Shown one piece after another: positions 1-13,958 of a stretch of DNA of 64,000 nt. The notes under the pieces are model-generated. The model was given only the letters and a program-made list of their open reading frames with translations. It had not been told where the DNA came from and ran no database searches. Positions within the stretch are counted from its first letter, which is position 1; every line of letters begins with the position of its first letter. The position numbers were made by a program, and so were the translations under genes. This DNA comes from Ascaris suum (taxonomy: Eukaryota; Nematoda; Chromadorea; Rhabditida; Ascarididae): positions 7,138,184-7,202,183 of the forward strand of contig CM024168.1 of NCBI GenBank assembly GCA_013433145.1. The letters are read 5' to 3'.

Positions 1-3000
1 CAGACAGAGAGAGTTTGGAAACACAGAAATGATGCGAACGACCAATCTCATTGTTGAGGCTCTAAGTAACTTCCAAAGTACATTCGAAAGTGTGTGCAAA
101 GTAAATGGCCAATGGAGATTGAAAGGACGCTTCGTGCGTCAAACCGTTCACTTTGCAAAAGCTTCGTTCAGCCTCTGTTGATGTCAGCTCGCAAAAACAT
201 GCCCAGTGGAATTAGGTCTTGCTTGAATGCTCACGTCCTTTGAAGACGCACATTTTTCAAAAAAAAACGTAACAGATACACCCACTTCCCGAATATAAAC
301 CTGGGCATATACCTCATAATTTTAGAGAAGCGATGATGGGGAAAGAGGTGGTGAGGGGGATGAAAGGTTACATTCTATGGAAGCTATTTGAAATTGAGCT
401 GCAAGCTTTGATTGAAAAGCATTTCATCGATAATTGTGAAATTGTGAATAATGGCGGATTATGAACTGAAATATTACAATTTATGGAAAGCAATATTAAT
501 CGAAAGCGCTATCAGTTAATAACCAATGAAATGTCTTAACGCTCAATGATTAACAACTCTTGAATGAGTAAGTATTACTGCAAGGAAAGGAAATAAAGAA
601 ATGAGTGAATACATAAAAATGAAAGAAAAGAGAATCTCTTCAAAGAAACACAAAATGTAATCACAAAATTTCAAATACGATCTCCTCCTTCTTTCCCTCA
701 TTAGAATTATAGTAATCTATGGTTTATTTCGAAACACAGGTTTTTTAACCTTCGATTTTAATTTGCAAAATCAACGATTCCTCATCCAAAAGTTAGTGGA
801 AACGAATCTGACGCCTCACCACCCCACAGCATGATACTCTGGAAATTAACGATACTCTAGAGGGTAAATATCCACCAAGATCCACTGTTCGTCACGGTCC
901 TACAATGATAGCCAACTCGAAAAAGGCAGCTTCATTTTAGAAATCTATTCAAATAATAAAAGCAGTATAATAATAATGAAATAGTACGGGTCTTGTTAGT
1001 GAATGAGGATGCAAAATAACAAAGAGAGTGACGAATAGAGACATTCGGTCATCTCGTTAGGATGATTCGAAAAAATAATTGCACATGAAGGCAATGGGGA
1101 AAATATTAATTACTCTCAAACTTCCCTCAAAAATTTTCAACATCTTTGGTCCTCGAAGTTGAACTCTTATAAAAGAACGCTTCAGCGACTTTTATCATAC
1201 ACCTTTTCTTGCAACGCCGTAGAATTTTAAAGCTTTATCTTCTTTCTTACCAGCTGACTGACCTAAAATATTACCTCCTCCTCCCCACCTCCCCCCTCCC
1301 CCTCTCCACCGCCTCTTCGACTCACTGTCGGCGAGTTTTGAAAACGAAGATGTTGCTAAATGCTATCTAGAGATTCAAACATTCGAGCTATGAATGAACA
1401 CAACATTTAATGAAGCAAGACAAAAGACAAGAGATTCTTCAAATGCCTCTGACCGCCTGCAACTGCCTTCTTGGACTATCGACTTCCGCATTAGCAAAGT
1501 AGACATATTGCCTTCGTCATTTAAACAACGTTCTAGCCAGTTTCTTTGAAGGAAAGAACCCCCCTGAATAAATGACCGCTTAGAATGAGGATTCCCTTTC
1601 TCGAGTTCTTCATAAAACAACGCACGATCTAAAAAACGACGAGAAGAAGTCCTCTCGTTAATCTAAAACTTCTTCCCGAAACTTAGGAAGGGACATGCGC
1701 CTTCCACAACTTAGGAAAAGGGAAGACCTGGATTTTCTTTCCGAGGTAGTACGATAGTCTGCTAAGATCGGGAAATAGAGTGAAAAAGTATGGGGAGGAA
1801 ATTTTTAGAAGTTTTTCAAATCAGATAGAAAAGATCACCCACTGGGAAAGCTAATTTTTGTACAAGTAACCTTTTTGAACACAGGCCAAACATGCTGAAT
1901 GCTCACGTTTAATAACAATAGGCGCATGCTTTCGCTTTGCTCAGAAATATTTTCACGCATTACAAACGATATTACAACTGAGTCGGGGTAATAGACAACC
2001 TCATCTCCGACACGACGTTCGCCGTTCAAGAGTGCTTTTATTTTGTGCGATACCTCAAAAGAGAGTTGTTGAAAGTGACATTTCCGCTTTTCAGTACGCA
2101 AACAATAAAATTCGCTATTCTGATATGAATTTCATATATAGAAAAGAGAACAACAGCCGTTCTTTATTAAAAAAAAAAGATAAAAGTGTGGCTGCGCGCT
2201 GTTCCCAGACATTTTTCTGCGCCTCTTTATTTCACTTCGGTATAAAAAATTTACTCAAGCACGTCGGTTGATTCATCCGTCACATTTGGCCACCATCTGA
2301 GGAAATCTCACATGATAACTGGCGAGAGCAGCGTGAGAAATCTCTTTAACTAAAGTAAATCAGAAAGACCTTCAATAGCGAAGTTCCTCTCTACCTCCTT
2401 CATGAGAGATTTCAACTGAGTCTTTCTGCAATGGGACTACGATATGGCACTAAGGTTTCTTCTGTGAAATCATAAACTTGAAACGTTATAATCGCTATAA
2501 CGCTCACATATAAGTGACTTGTGACGGTCGTGTTTGTGAGTGTTTGGCGAATAAGCAATACTGCCGTTCGAATTGTAAGCTGACGGAATGGTCGTCGATG
2601 AAGTTGTGCTCAACAATGGATTACCGTTACCATCTGAAACGAACACAATTTGCTAAAATAATTCATCGACTTAAAACAAGGTGATCTTTAGAGAATATTA
2701 AACTGTACGCCATTACACATACACATCCAAAAACTTTGATATAATATCTGAGTATCGTTTGTGACTATATCAATTGCGAGTAGAGGATTTTTCCAGAGGT
2801 GGTTTTGTAAGTGAATTCTTCCAGAGTGATCATAAGGCGGAAATAACGACAAGTTTCTCCAGCTCTTAAGAGGATCCATTCAACATCTGTTATGTTTTAG
2901 AAGAAATTGTATTTTTGCAATGTCTCCCATCGTACATGATCCGTTTCTCTCCATCTTTCCATCATTTAGGGACATTAGCCATGGATGTCAAGAAATATAA

Positions 3001-3400
3001 AAACTGATAACTAGTGAGCCGAATGTGCCGGAGAAAACTATGCAAACTTGAGCGTTTCAACATGGATAGCATAGAGTAATATCAAGTTGCAGGGAAATCA
3101 GGAAAATGATTAGGAAAATTCTGCGCTCACATTTCAAAAAAAAAAAAAAAAACGAGACCTCATCCCGAAAATACTGCTGTTAGGTAAGAAATTCGTATTT
3201 TAAGCTGCCGAAAACACAGACTTCTAATCGGAACGGAAGTCAAAATTTCTTAACGCGATTCACAGAATTCAGAGAAAGGCGACCACAGTTGACAGCAAAT
3301 TCTGAATATATTAGCATAACCGATATTTTGCAGAAAGCAAGTCTCAAGCGAGCAAAGCGAATCGAAAATTATCTGTGAGCGTAGTGGATGCCTTTCGGAA
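1..3400. other. No gene recognised
   Basis: AT-rich sequence with short, disconnected open frames on both strands and no exon with paired splice signals. A pyrimidine-rich stretch lies at 1275-1315 and the poly-A tract at 3136. Confidence 0.5.
3136..3152 (+). repeat. Poly-A tract (A17)
   Basis: Homopolymer with no upstream coding sequence or AATAAA, so not convincing as a retroposed tail. Confidence 0.85.
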
Positions 3401-3638
3401 TTCTAACCGTCAGCAATCACCGCATCGTTGAAACTTTTGGCAATGTACAGTGGTCTCGGCACTTTTCTGAGATCAGAGTCATGAATTTTTTAGAACATTA
3501 CAACAACAAGCATATTGTCCAAGCACGACGTCACAAACAGCGTAAATAACCACTGCTGCTGCATGAGGCTTGAAAATGCTTTGCAGCCTTGCAAAAATGG
3601 GTTGCTCTTTGGCAACAAAAAGAGTGCTCATTTTAAGT

Positions 3639-3819
3639 CTACGGAGAAAACCAAGCCCTGCAGTTCCAAAGGAACCAGCGGAGGGAGAACCAAGCAGGGA
3701 CATAAAACGGCGAAGTTGGAGCATGGGTTGATTTTAGCAATTCGGGCCCAAACTCTTCCTCCAACGTTGGAACCAGCTCAGCGAGCCCAAAGAACAGAAT
3801 CATGCGGAAAATTGATACG
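3639..3819 (-). other. GC-richer open segment with splice acceptor
   Basis: After gaaagttttcag, one frame reads VSIFRMILFFGLAELVPTLE, EEFGPELLKSTHAPTSPFYV and ends in TAG. A second overlapping minus frame continues to 3479 (LRRLKMSTLFVAKEQPIFAR and on) and the plus strand is open too. Base composition differs from the surroundings. Could be an exon or a repeat fragment; not recognised. Confidence 0.2.
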
Positions 3820-4860
3820 CTGAAAACTTTCAAATGATATTTTTCTAAACGAAGAAACAAAAAATCGGCCCCCGCCCTCATGGCTAGAACAATCAAGAGC
3901 ACCGCGACGTTTCCAAGACGATCTCATCTTGCAAAAAAAGGTACATGCCACTCACTCAACGATATATCTACCCTGATGAATCTTTTCGTGATGCAACATT
4001 CAGGTGTTCCATTTCGATGCTTCATCGGGAACCATCTGGACACTGCCCAGCCGTTTCAAAACGCCACCCAGTTAAAGGGAATGCGAGAAATACGCTACGC
4101 TCCATTTTTCAACAAAGGCACATAGCTTTTTAAACGATATTATTCCAATGACTTTATTAAGTGCTCATTGAAGTATCATGAAATGCACCTAATGCCGGAT
4201 GGAAGAGAAAGGAGTGGGGGCGGGGGGGGGGGGGGGTGGGGACAACCCCTCTACCCACTTTCCACAAAGCAATAGCATTCATATTTGCAAACAAAGCGTG
4301 TTTGTGAGTGCGCATACATAACAGTAATGAAAAGAACTTTTCATACTCCCCGAGAGACACTTGATGATATGTTATTGCGAACAAAATGCATTGCAATCGA
4401 TGTCCTCATAAAAGGAAGCAGCCGCTTTCTTCCGGTTACTGCCCTCTCCTCCTCTTGCCTCATCCTTCATCTTACAACTTATTTGTATAAAATGTCTGCA
4501 TAAAACATGTGGATAATAGACTATAAAACTCAACTGGACACTGCTAATTGCGGAGGTGGTTTCTGGAAACGTTCAAAGCGGAGAACAGTCTTCTTCGCAC
4601 TCTTATCGCTGATCCGACGATACACCACGAAAAGCGTCTTCCACCAATTTAATGTTGTGAGGAAATGGCAAAGAACTCTACGGACTAGACGTTCTAAGAT
4701 ATAACTACGAAGGAATATTTTAGGTGCAATCCTATACCTAGTACGAATGCTCCTTGTAGAAGGAACTTGCTATCACTTATCGTTTCAATTACATAACAGT
4801 AAACCTACTTAAAAATTCGACGATTGCAAAAGGCGCACTAACAACAATGAGACATAGCAA

Positions 4861-4965
4861 CGAATGGAGAGAAGAACAGAGAGGAAGAAAGAGAGGGAAG
4901 CTATCGATAATACGGAAAGAGGAAAAAAGAAGGAAAGAGACGACAGACAAGACAAAACAAAAAAA
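4861..4965 (+). repeat. Purine-rich tract
   Basis: About 100 bp of almost uninterrupted A/G (GAGAGAAGAACAGAGAGGAA and onward). Likely simple sequence with triplex potential; not coding. Confidence 0.7.
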
Positions 4966-5728
4966 ATGACTTTCATAATCGCATATTCATATATTTGCAT
5001 TAGATAACAAAGCTCTGCCATTGACCGTATTCACAGACGATTGACCGACCGCGTGCAGAAATGTTGCAAAACCAATGCAACGAGCCTAATAAAAATATTT
5101 GAACAAAATTTTCATTTTATAATAACGCACTAAACTCATTCATTAAAGTTCGTTGAAAAATTCATAATTTCTTGTGAACAGTGAAGTTGAAAATTACATT
5201 CACCTCGTAACGGAATCTTGGAAGACATCTGCAAAAGAATATGCATAGACACGAGACCATGTGGAGCATTTTTTCTCACAAAAGGAAGTGAACAATGAGC
5301 AGAAAGGACAGATGGAACTTACGCAATGAAGACTTAGCCCGTCTTGCGATGAGCTTTTTCCCAGCAGAGGGCATACTTTGCTAGAGCGCTTCCTATTCTG
5401 TGCTTGGTTGGCACTCTAGACGATACATTTAAGCACAGGAGAAATGCTGTCAACATTCGATGTTTGTCGAATGATTCGTCTCTACTTAGAGTCAGGCCAC
5501 CAACTGTTGTTACGATGATTTGCACCATTTGCTCACTTCCTTCACAAATATTCCCATTCGAAAGAAAATCGCTTCAAGACCAAATATCATGAAAGAAGAA
5601 CCTTCACATATAAGATAAACTTCTCTATGTTCTTATCTGAATATATAAATTCAGAATCTACAGAATGAGTTCCTAATCAGGTATAACAAGATGATTTCCC
5701 AATCAGCTATAACAAGTTAAGCTGCATA

Positions 5729-5732
<4 letters not shown>

Positions 5733-5807
<75 letters not shown>
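5733..5807. repeat. (TA)n microsatellite
   Basis: About 37 uninterrupted TA dinucleotides. Open frames crossing it (poly Tyr-Ile) are artefacts. Confidence 0.97.
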
Positions 5808-5808
<1 letters not shown>

Positions 5809-6744
5809 TGGTGGTATTGCAGCAGCCCTTCAGCAGTGTACGATATGCAGCTTGAAAGAAAGAAGGAAAAACGATAAAGACAGAGGTAATCAACGCAGTT
5901 TATCCTAACGTGAATAACTATCCTCAACTCTCTGAACCATCTCCGTCTCCTTGCTGTATTACCTCGTTGCTTTACTTTGACGATGATCAATGTTTACCTA
6001 CATGCGAATATGACATCATTTGGTTGACCCCTTCGTTCTTCATTACCTCTGTATACCTGAATGTGTTAACTCCTCTCTCAGTTGTATTGAAAATCAATAA
6101 GTTTCATTCAATGACATATTCGGATATGGATGTTTTAAAAGAAGATAAATTTCTATAAAACGTTCGGGAAAGTTTAAATTCTCGAAAAGAATATTTTTCT
6201 TCATTTCAGACTGCACGTTGAAGAGGAATATTATCTGGTTATCGCTGAGCAGAAATTCACTCTGCAATGTTTTTTGCCAATCGGCACATCTCGTCTGACG
6301 GTCGTTCATGAATAACAAACAACGTGCAAATTTAGCGAAATCCACGGAGTTACGAGTCCCCCGAGGCCTTTAAGAAGATGTGATTATTTATGAAGTGAGT
6401 TCATAAAGAAGCAATAATTTAATCATTCCCAATATTTTCGCATGTGCGACAATCTTAAATCCTCCTAACTCGTTAAGCTGGCAGATCAACCTGAAGGCTG
6501 GTACGAACGAAGTCCACCTTGCAATGTGAACTGGAACTAAGTTTCTAACTCTAATTTTCAGTGATCAACGGTTTAATTTTGTGGCAAGAGCAGGCAGAGG
6601 CACACGCATACACGCATAGAAACGATGTTGCAGTGATGAGCTTTGCAAGTGCAGTATTAAATGGACTGCGAGGGCAAATAACCAACAGAGAAGCGTATCG
6701 AACGAGTTGACAAGAGAGACGTTTTTACACTTCGCTTATCTTAC

Positions 6745-7046
6745 TAACCAATTGCACAGCATGACCTTGACGCAATGCGCTTTGCTAATTGCAAAAACTT
6801 TTTTGACTTGAATTTGATATAAACAGTTGACTTTATAGAACAAGCCTTGAAGGGCATTAGTGGATTGTTTTCGAGTGCTCACGAAAGAAGAGAGTAGTAT
6901 GGTTCGAGCCGCAAAAGCAGTGGACTGCACCAGTATTGCAGGCGTATTCAAGTACGTGTCCCTAGAAATGGCTGTTCTGCTGGTGCATCCAGCTAACATT
7001 GCTTCGGAAGCCAACCGGAGGTACTCAACTATGGTCAGTGAGTTTT
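6745..7046 (-). CDS. Candidate exon, 100 codons, function unknown
   Basis: Open throughout from acceptor tcgtttgtacag to donor TGGTTA|GTAAGA. It reads NSLTIVEYLRLASEAMLAGC, TSRTAISRDTYLNTPAILVQ, STAFAARTILLSSFVSTRKQ and so on, a balanced, helix-like composition. It joins in phase to the next candidate exon upstream (7111-7212) across a 64-nt GT-AG intron, the size typical of nematodes. No family was recognised. The opposite strand is also open (6860-7201), so strand choice rests on the splice signals. Confidence 0.4.
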
Positions 7047-7110
7047 CTGTACAAACGATGATCCTAGTCAATCATATTAAAAATTCAGCAAACAAAAGAA
7101 GAATACCCAC

Positions 7111-7212
7111 TTGTGTTCCCGAAAACGAAATGCGCCAACGAGGAACGCCTCAGCGCGAGTACGCCAGCTGCCGTCCGATTGCGACTGTAGGACGCGGATG
7201 AGGATGCGGTTT
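7111..7212 (-). CDS. Candidate exon upstream of 6745-7046, function unknown
   Basis: Acceptor aatatttgcag, donor ACACAA|GTGGGT. In the frame that joins the next exon it reads TASSSASYSRNRTAAGVLAL then RRSSLAHFVFGNT. It is more GC-rich than its surroundings, as real exons here are. A second frame (NRILIRVLQSQSDGSWRTRA) is also open, but its end phase does not fit the neighbour. Upstream exons and the start were not found. Confidence 0.35.
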
Positions 7213-10200
7213 CTGCAAATATTATGACATGAACTTGAGAAACATTTTGCTGGAAAGAGTAAAACTTGCCGAAAAGCCCTCACTTCTGAGCACCAAATTT
7301 TCCCGAAAAAGCCTTGAAATGCCTCTAAGGTTTTTATTATTCTACTGACCTTATTCACTTCATTACTCACTAATTCCACGTTTCAGAAAGGTGATTTCAC
7401 TGCCATGAAAACAACTATTAGATTGAAGTAAGCTCTACAATTCGAACATCTTAATCACGCCAAACGTTATTGTCAGATCTGCGGGTCGATTATATATATC
7501 TAACGTCCACTAAATTATATATTTACAACGTTAACAAAACTGTACTGCCTATTTGGCTTACCGTTACGGAAGTGCTGATTTCTGTAACTTTCTTCTTCAA
7601 GGGGATGCCAATTGAGGACGACCGTAAGCTGGTGCTGAGGCCAGCATAGGCTATGAACACACTCACATATGACCTCCTCCCTCCTCCCCTCAAAGAAATC
7701 GAAGTTTCGTCGCGAGGAGCGGATAGGTAAACTTACATAAAGAACTGGGTGAATACAGACTGATGAAAGTGCATATGTTGCATTGAATAATTTACTCATT
7801 AAGAAAGAGAAATAATTAGGTAACTTATGTGCTTAATGAAGGAACATGAGCGAGAACCTGAATCATCAAAAGGCGCCGTTTGCAGCGCACTTCCCACTGA
7901 TTTTCGTCGACGATCAAACAATCGACGATTCATTGAGGGTTATTTGAAGTTTGATTGGACACTCGAATCAACGGTAGCAAACAATACGTTTCAGGAAGAA
8001 ATTAATCAAATATAACATAAAATAACAGCATAACGCAATGATGGCGGATTGAGGCAGTATAGACAATGCGGTCGCGGTCGCATTACTCCCCTCTATTAGG
8101 AGTCATCAAGCTATAGACTGCTGGAAATATGGATAGCATACGATCAGCAACAAAAGTAGAACGTATTATTTGCAAAGACATTGACAACAATTTGTTAATG
8201 TTACTTCCGTCGAATTTTATTAAGAGGTACATCTCGGTATTATCCGCTACTTCAAAAAATTTTTATTATGTCATATATGAAAATACCAGCCGAAATATCA
8301 GTTTACTGCATTAGAGATAGATTTTAAGAAAAATATCGATACAATTATCGTATTTGGTGCAAAAGATCTCTGCTTATGGAGTGGAAGAATGCCAAATATC
8401 TGAAAACATTTCGAGGAAAAAGTAGAGAAATTTAGCTGAGCATAATCGAGAAATGAAGTGCATCAACTTCGTTCTCCCTATTTATCTGCAGTGATGAGGC
8501 CTATACATTTTTCCTAACAGGTTTTCAGCAAACTAAGGAAATAAATGTAGGTAGCGGAACAGCAGAGTGGAATCCTCAATAAACGCACTCAAACAGCGAA
8601 TTGAATTTGAATGAATGAAACTATGGAAATGCATAAACTTTATGCGCTTCACTGTGCGAAAACTTTCCCACGGAGTCTGCGTCCTTAGGGAATGTTTATG
8701 GTCACGTCGCCATCATTAACAATAAAGAAACTCGCGAATTATACTTTAGAAAACGTCCTCAGTGGACATATACGATGAAGTGGTATTTCATAAAATGAAT
8801 CTCCACCGATTGCAGGACCTAATCAACGAGTGGGCAAAGCAAGCAATGGTCATAATATCCACAAATAAAAGAGCTTTTGAAAGTGAGTGCCAATAGTGGT
8901 GGCTCATGATTAATGGGCAACTCTGATGATTATTCATTTGTGGCAGCACAAACGGAAACCGTTCACAAGGTAAGGAATTAATTTTATCTACCAGTATACC
9001 TCGTGAAAATATTACGAACATACACGTGATATCTGAGTTAATTTAGGTAGACGAAATGGAAGGGGAACTAGACTAAAGCAAGCAATTCCTTCACCGCCAG
9101 ATGGGGAGGGAGAAGGACGGAAGGGATTCCTGGGAATTAACTGTGCTGATATAAACTGATTTTGATAACGCAGATCTTTGAGGTCTCTTTCATATGACAG
9201 CATTAAAACGAGACAGACAGATGCCAGAATCCAACAATAAGCAAAATTTGAGAGCGAAAATGTTCGACCCTCAAGCTTATTTTGTTTGGAAATATGAGAA
9301 CTGCTCTATGGTGACGTAGTAAAATAAACTTTCGTGAGAGCAGATAAGCCATAAAGGAGACATTTCACATCGAAGCACTCTGTGATATGCGTGCTATTGT
9401 TCCATAACATATGTCACTTCGGATAAAATTTCAGTAGCACTGTCACTTTGGAGGAAAAACTTTGAGAAGAGTCCATTGAGGTGATCACATAGATTTCAAA
9501 AATAAATTTAATATTTGTGCACTTTTACTAAGAACAATTATTAAGTATTTAGCACATAAATTCAAATAATCGATAGTCTGCTTTTTTTAAATTTTGCCAC
9601 CGATATCATACAATAAAAAACATTTACACTAACGGACAGAAGGGAAGATGGAATTTCGGTGCTTTTGAGAAACTAAAGTAACGTTATTGCACAAAAAATT
9701 CCAAAAATTCGACCATTATCGAATTATAAAGCATTTCTATTGGAAACAATAAAAAAGCCTCTCCACTGGCAAACAGTTTTGGCATAATGCAAAGTAACTG
9801 CTCCTTTGCCCGATGGAGAGTCACTTTAGTGACTGCCAATATTGCCGAACGCAATTTCGAATAAGCAAAAATTCATTCCACAGCTTAAATGCTTTTCCAC
9901 AATTCAGTTTGGGGGGATACCGTATATTAGCATTACTAACCCACCATGTCCTCAATAACATCTGTTAGCAGCGTACCGCTTACAAAAAATACCAGCAAAG
10001 CTACATATTCTATTCCGAAGCTATTTTCATTTCGTTTTATGTGCTTGCAACTTGTACATAAATATTCGAAAACAATGCAACGATGTCTAATACGCGTCTT
10101 CCTATGTAATTAATCGACTTTACAATTGTTTAGTAGAAGACAAGCTTTTTGTAGTGCCATCCTTAGTAGTCGCAGAGCGAAAATTTATTGCTAGCCTGAA

Positions 10201-10290
10201 GTGTTCATGATTCATAACACCTCAATTAGAATTTTTCTCCGTAACTTTTATGGTGAGATGAGGGCAGCTTCCTAATTACTACACTAAGAC

Positions 10291-10292
<2 letters not shown>

Positions 10293-10355
<63 letters not shown>
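10293..10355. repeat. (TA)n microsatellite
   Basis: About 31 uninterrupted TA units, flanked by ordinary AT-rich sequence. Confidence 0.97.
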
Positions 10356-10357
<2 letters not shown>

Positions 10358-10514
10358 TCGTCATGACTCATTTAATTTTCTGCACCTTGGAGAAAAAGAT
10401 ATCAAAAGACGGCAAGATAGCTCAGCTAAGTCAGAAAACACGTCCAAAAACATATCAACTCGCAAAAAACCTTTATAATATAATCAACTTCATAAAGTGG
10501 GAAGAAATCCGCCT

Positions 10515-10682
10515 CTTTTGCATGTTTTACTTTGCGGAGGAAACATCTTGAAGAGGGTGTGCCCGCTTGTGAGTCTACAGATTACATCTTGCAGAGGCTG
10601 TGTCTGCCTGTCTGTCTGCAAACTACGCCTTGCAGCGAACGTGTCTGCTTGTCTATCCGTAAATAACATCCTGCACACGCTG
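10515..10682. repeat. Degenerate 41-bp minisatellite
   Basis: The block ACATCTTG(A/C)AGAGG recurs at 10542 and 10583, and as ACGCCTTGCAGCGA at 10624 and ACATCCTGCACACG at 10666, spacing 41, 41 and 42 bp. Between them lie related GTGTCTGC(C/T)TGTCTGTC stretches. Copies have diverged, so this is an older array than the one at 52413-52720. Confidence 0.75.
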
Positions 10683-13600
10683 AGTCAAGCTTTTTTCTTC
10701 GTCCCAGGGCTCAACTCAAGCAACGAATAACAAAACGAATTTGCTCCAATAAGTCAAGCGAATCCGCGAAACGGCAAACCGCCCTTTCCTGTGACTCTCA
10801 CCTTCCGTTAATCGATCGCGCAGCCGCTGATTCTATGAAAGTGGCAAAAAATTACGCTAATCTTAGAAAGTTGCGGAAAGTCGAAAAACTCGAAAATGTG
10901 CTGGAACATAGCAGTGGCCATTCAAAAAATTTCGTTTCATCAAGCCAGGTGGAAGCGCGTTCATTCAAGTCATCAGACAGCAACTTCATTTTGAAACGCT
11001 GCCAAAAACTTTAAAACCTCATGACTCGTGATGTATTGAAGAAGTAGGCGTTAATCTCTTGCTCTTACAATTCAAGGCTCTCTGATGGTGTCACACAACA
11101 CGCATATTTTTACTTTCAGACGTTTCAAAAATTAGACACACTTCCAAGCACTATTTCTTGTCTATTCAGCTGGTTTGCAGGAAACATTGAAAGCCCTGTC
11201 GTGTGCGATATTTCCCTGCTCGCTTTCATGATGGGTGCTCATTTGCAATGATCAAATTGCTCGATAAAGCTGAGCCAACCTATGAATAAGTGGGAAAATT
11301 GCCAAAAAAACTGCAGCAGAAGGCGCTTTTGAAATTGCCATGTCGCATTTACAATAAAGAATCCATATTTCGACCGAACCGATCATCCGCATAAATCGTC
11401 TAGAAAAGAGTTGCGTCCTCGGAATGCATTACAACTCGACCAGTTGTGAAAGGCAATATGATAGGTGCAATACATGACGTGACCGCTTCTGAACGCAGGG
11501 AGGTTTTTAAACAGGTTTAGGTGACTGTTGCTTCTTGCGATGTAGAAGGACCGACATCAATGCAGGTAAAGGAGGCGAAGATTATATCGAGCAAATTTTG
11601 TAACTCCACCTTCAGCAGTCAGTGCACAGATGAGCGCAGACGTATGCAAACGTACACATATCCGAACACGCATAGATGTTATCGCGACTCGCTGTGCAGA
11701 ATCCTATTTCCAAAAGAGCATCGAAATGCGTGCGTGCAGGAAATTATGCGATAATAGCGAATTGGAGATGCACACGGTACAAACAGACGGAACAATCGCC
11801 GTAGTAGCTGGATTTTTTCATTCCGAAAGTCTCGAAGAAAAGTAAGGGTTCTTCATGTAGGACTGCTAAAGCTCAGAAAGGAAAATGAAAGCTATAGACA
11901 TCAGCCATATGATCACATTTGTAGTCGGCGGTCTCGAATTTGACAATAAATCAACGCTTGCTTGGCAAAATGCCAAGAAACAAAATTACACGGACGAATG
12001 TCTCACAATTGATATACTACATCTTTGCTGGATATTTATTATTCAAAATATTCGAGAGAGTATATCAGCCAATCGATTCTCATCGACGCAATGGAAACCA
12101 TTCAGCAACACATTTTGTTTTAGCAAGTGATCCAAAGGTACATGGTTCAAAAAGGTCATCAAGAGCTTATTATAAATTATTCACGCAAGCGTCTATGCCA
12201 ACGCAGCATCTGCATGTTATGACGGACTTCTGGCATTCCTTGCAATTGAGGGTGTGGAGAGAAATGTTTGATGCTTATAAATTCAGATCACTATTGCGCT
12301 AACTCTATCTGCCTAGCAGAACTTGAATAAAATGTTCAAAAATTTGTTTCATTCCATTAACTCTCCCTAATCCCACCGCAAGCTTTCAAGCCAATTTTGC
12401 GACGCAAACCTTTCATGTATGGGATACCTGCAGCCGATCTAAGGAATTAAACTATAAAAGTTACAAGTTTCTTGCGAGGAGGGGGGGGGGGATTTGCTGA
12501 ATCTGAATGAATTTCGACAAGCAACATATATTTAAAAGAATTCGCACAAAGGACCTTTGTTTGCAAGAATCCGCAAAAGAGACCCCTGTTTGCAGGAAGT
12601 CTTGCAAAGGATCTTCATTCTAGATCGATTACAAACGAACTCGAAAGTATTCTGCACTCTAACTCGCCCAGTCATAAAGCGACTACACAGATCCAAGCAG
12701 TGAAACAATATGAAGCTTACTGCAGCACAATAAGAGTTGCAGTGATCGAACCAAGCTAAATATAGTAGAATGAGATGCATTATGAGTAAACAACCGATAG
12801 CAATGCAATCATCGACACAGCTGGATAAACTGTTGCAACTGCTTTGGCTTATTTAGCGATGTGTCGGTATACGATGGAATTGCATCCAAAGGGAACGGTT
12901 TTATAGTCCGTGTAGGATTTAAGAGCGGTGTTTCAACATAAAACATTATTGTCGACGGCTTACCTCGTCATCGTTCTTCAATTCTGCAGCCTAAACATTG
13001 CAAAAATCTTCAGTCACAATCCATCTTCGGTCTCCTCGGCCCCTCAATAGGGATATACCCTCACAGGAAAGGTGAACATCATAAAGAAGTGATGCCCCAG
13101 GGAGTCTCAAAAAAGCTAAGCGATGTCACTGTTTATTCTCTCGCTTTGAACTGATCACTGATCGATTAACTTCGCTTCAATATACGCAAAACATAGATGA
13201 TCACCACTGAATATGCAAATGAATTTTTTCCTAACAATTAAAATGAACGCTTAGTATCATTTTGCAAGAAGTGAAAAGGTCAAAACTGCGATCGCCCAAA
13301 TTGAAAGAACGATACAATAGATCGGTGCCTATTTTGCAATAAAATACTGTCAAAACGTTACCTTCCCCATAAATCTTAAGTCCTAAAACGCAAATCAAAT
13401 TCACCTCAAGACAACGTCGTAGATCACCCCACTTCTCCCTTAAGTGACCTCCTTTAGCAGTTACAAATTGGAACGATGTTCGCTTCCTAATGGTCACTAA
13501 TTCAGCAGTACCCTCTGTTCAATTCCATGCTCCTCCAAGCCAATAGAATGAACCACTAGTTAAATTTGACGACTCAGTTGGGCGATAGATTGAAAACAGC

Positions 13601-13958
13601 ATCGAGTGCTTTATGCGGAATGATGAGTGCCCTTCTGCAGCTTAGCGTAGATTAGCGCAATCATGGCAGGCAACACGCAAAAATACGACCTATTTTAGCA
13701 CGGTTCGCGGCACTGCAGCACTGCATTGAGAAGAAATTTTTGTTCAGCGTAAATAAATAAACGAATATTTAAAAAATTAAAAAAATAAGCAATAAGCAAT
13801 AGCTATGTGGCACATAAATATTATATGATAATGGTATATAAATAAGCAACAAATGAATGAACAAATATATAAGCAAGAATAAACAAATGAAAGTAAGCGG
13901 TGATCAACAATGAATATCAGTGAATACTCATCATGTGGAATAACCAACGAGCAGCTAC

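Larger units (their letters stand above)
3900..6740. other. No gene recognised
   Basis: Holds the G tract at 4216, the purine tract at 4861 and the (TA)n at 5733. Open frames are short and cross simple sequence. Confidence 0.5.
7220..13950. other. No gene resolved
   Basis: Apart from the minisatellite at 10515 and (TA)n at 10293, only scattered open frames. The 120-codon frame at 11940-12302 has no splice context or recognisable motif. Confidence 0.45.

Noticed and set aside
5703..5990. Frame with a Tyr-Ile repeat
   Set aside because: Translation of the (TA)n microsatellite.
6898..6912. GGTTCGAGCC, B-box-like
   Set aside because: Lies inside a candidate exon, with no tRNA fold around it.
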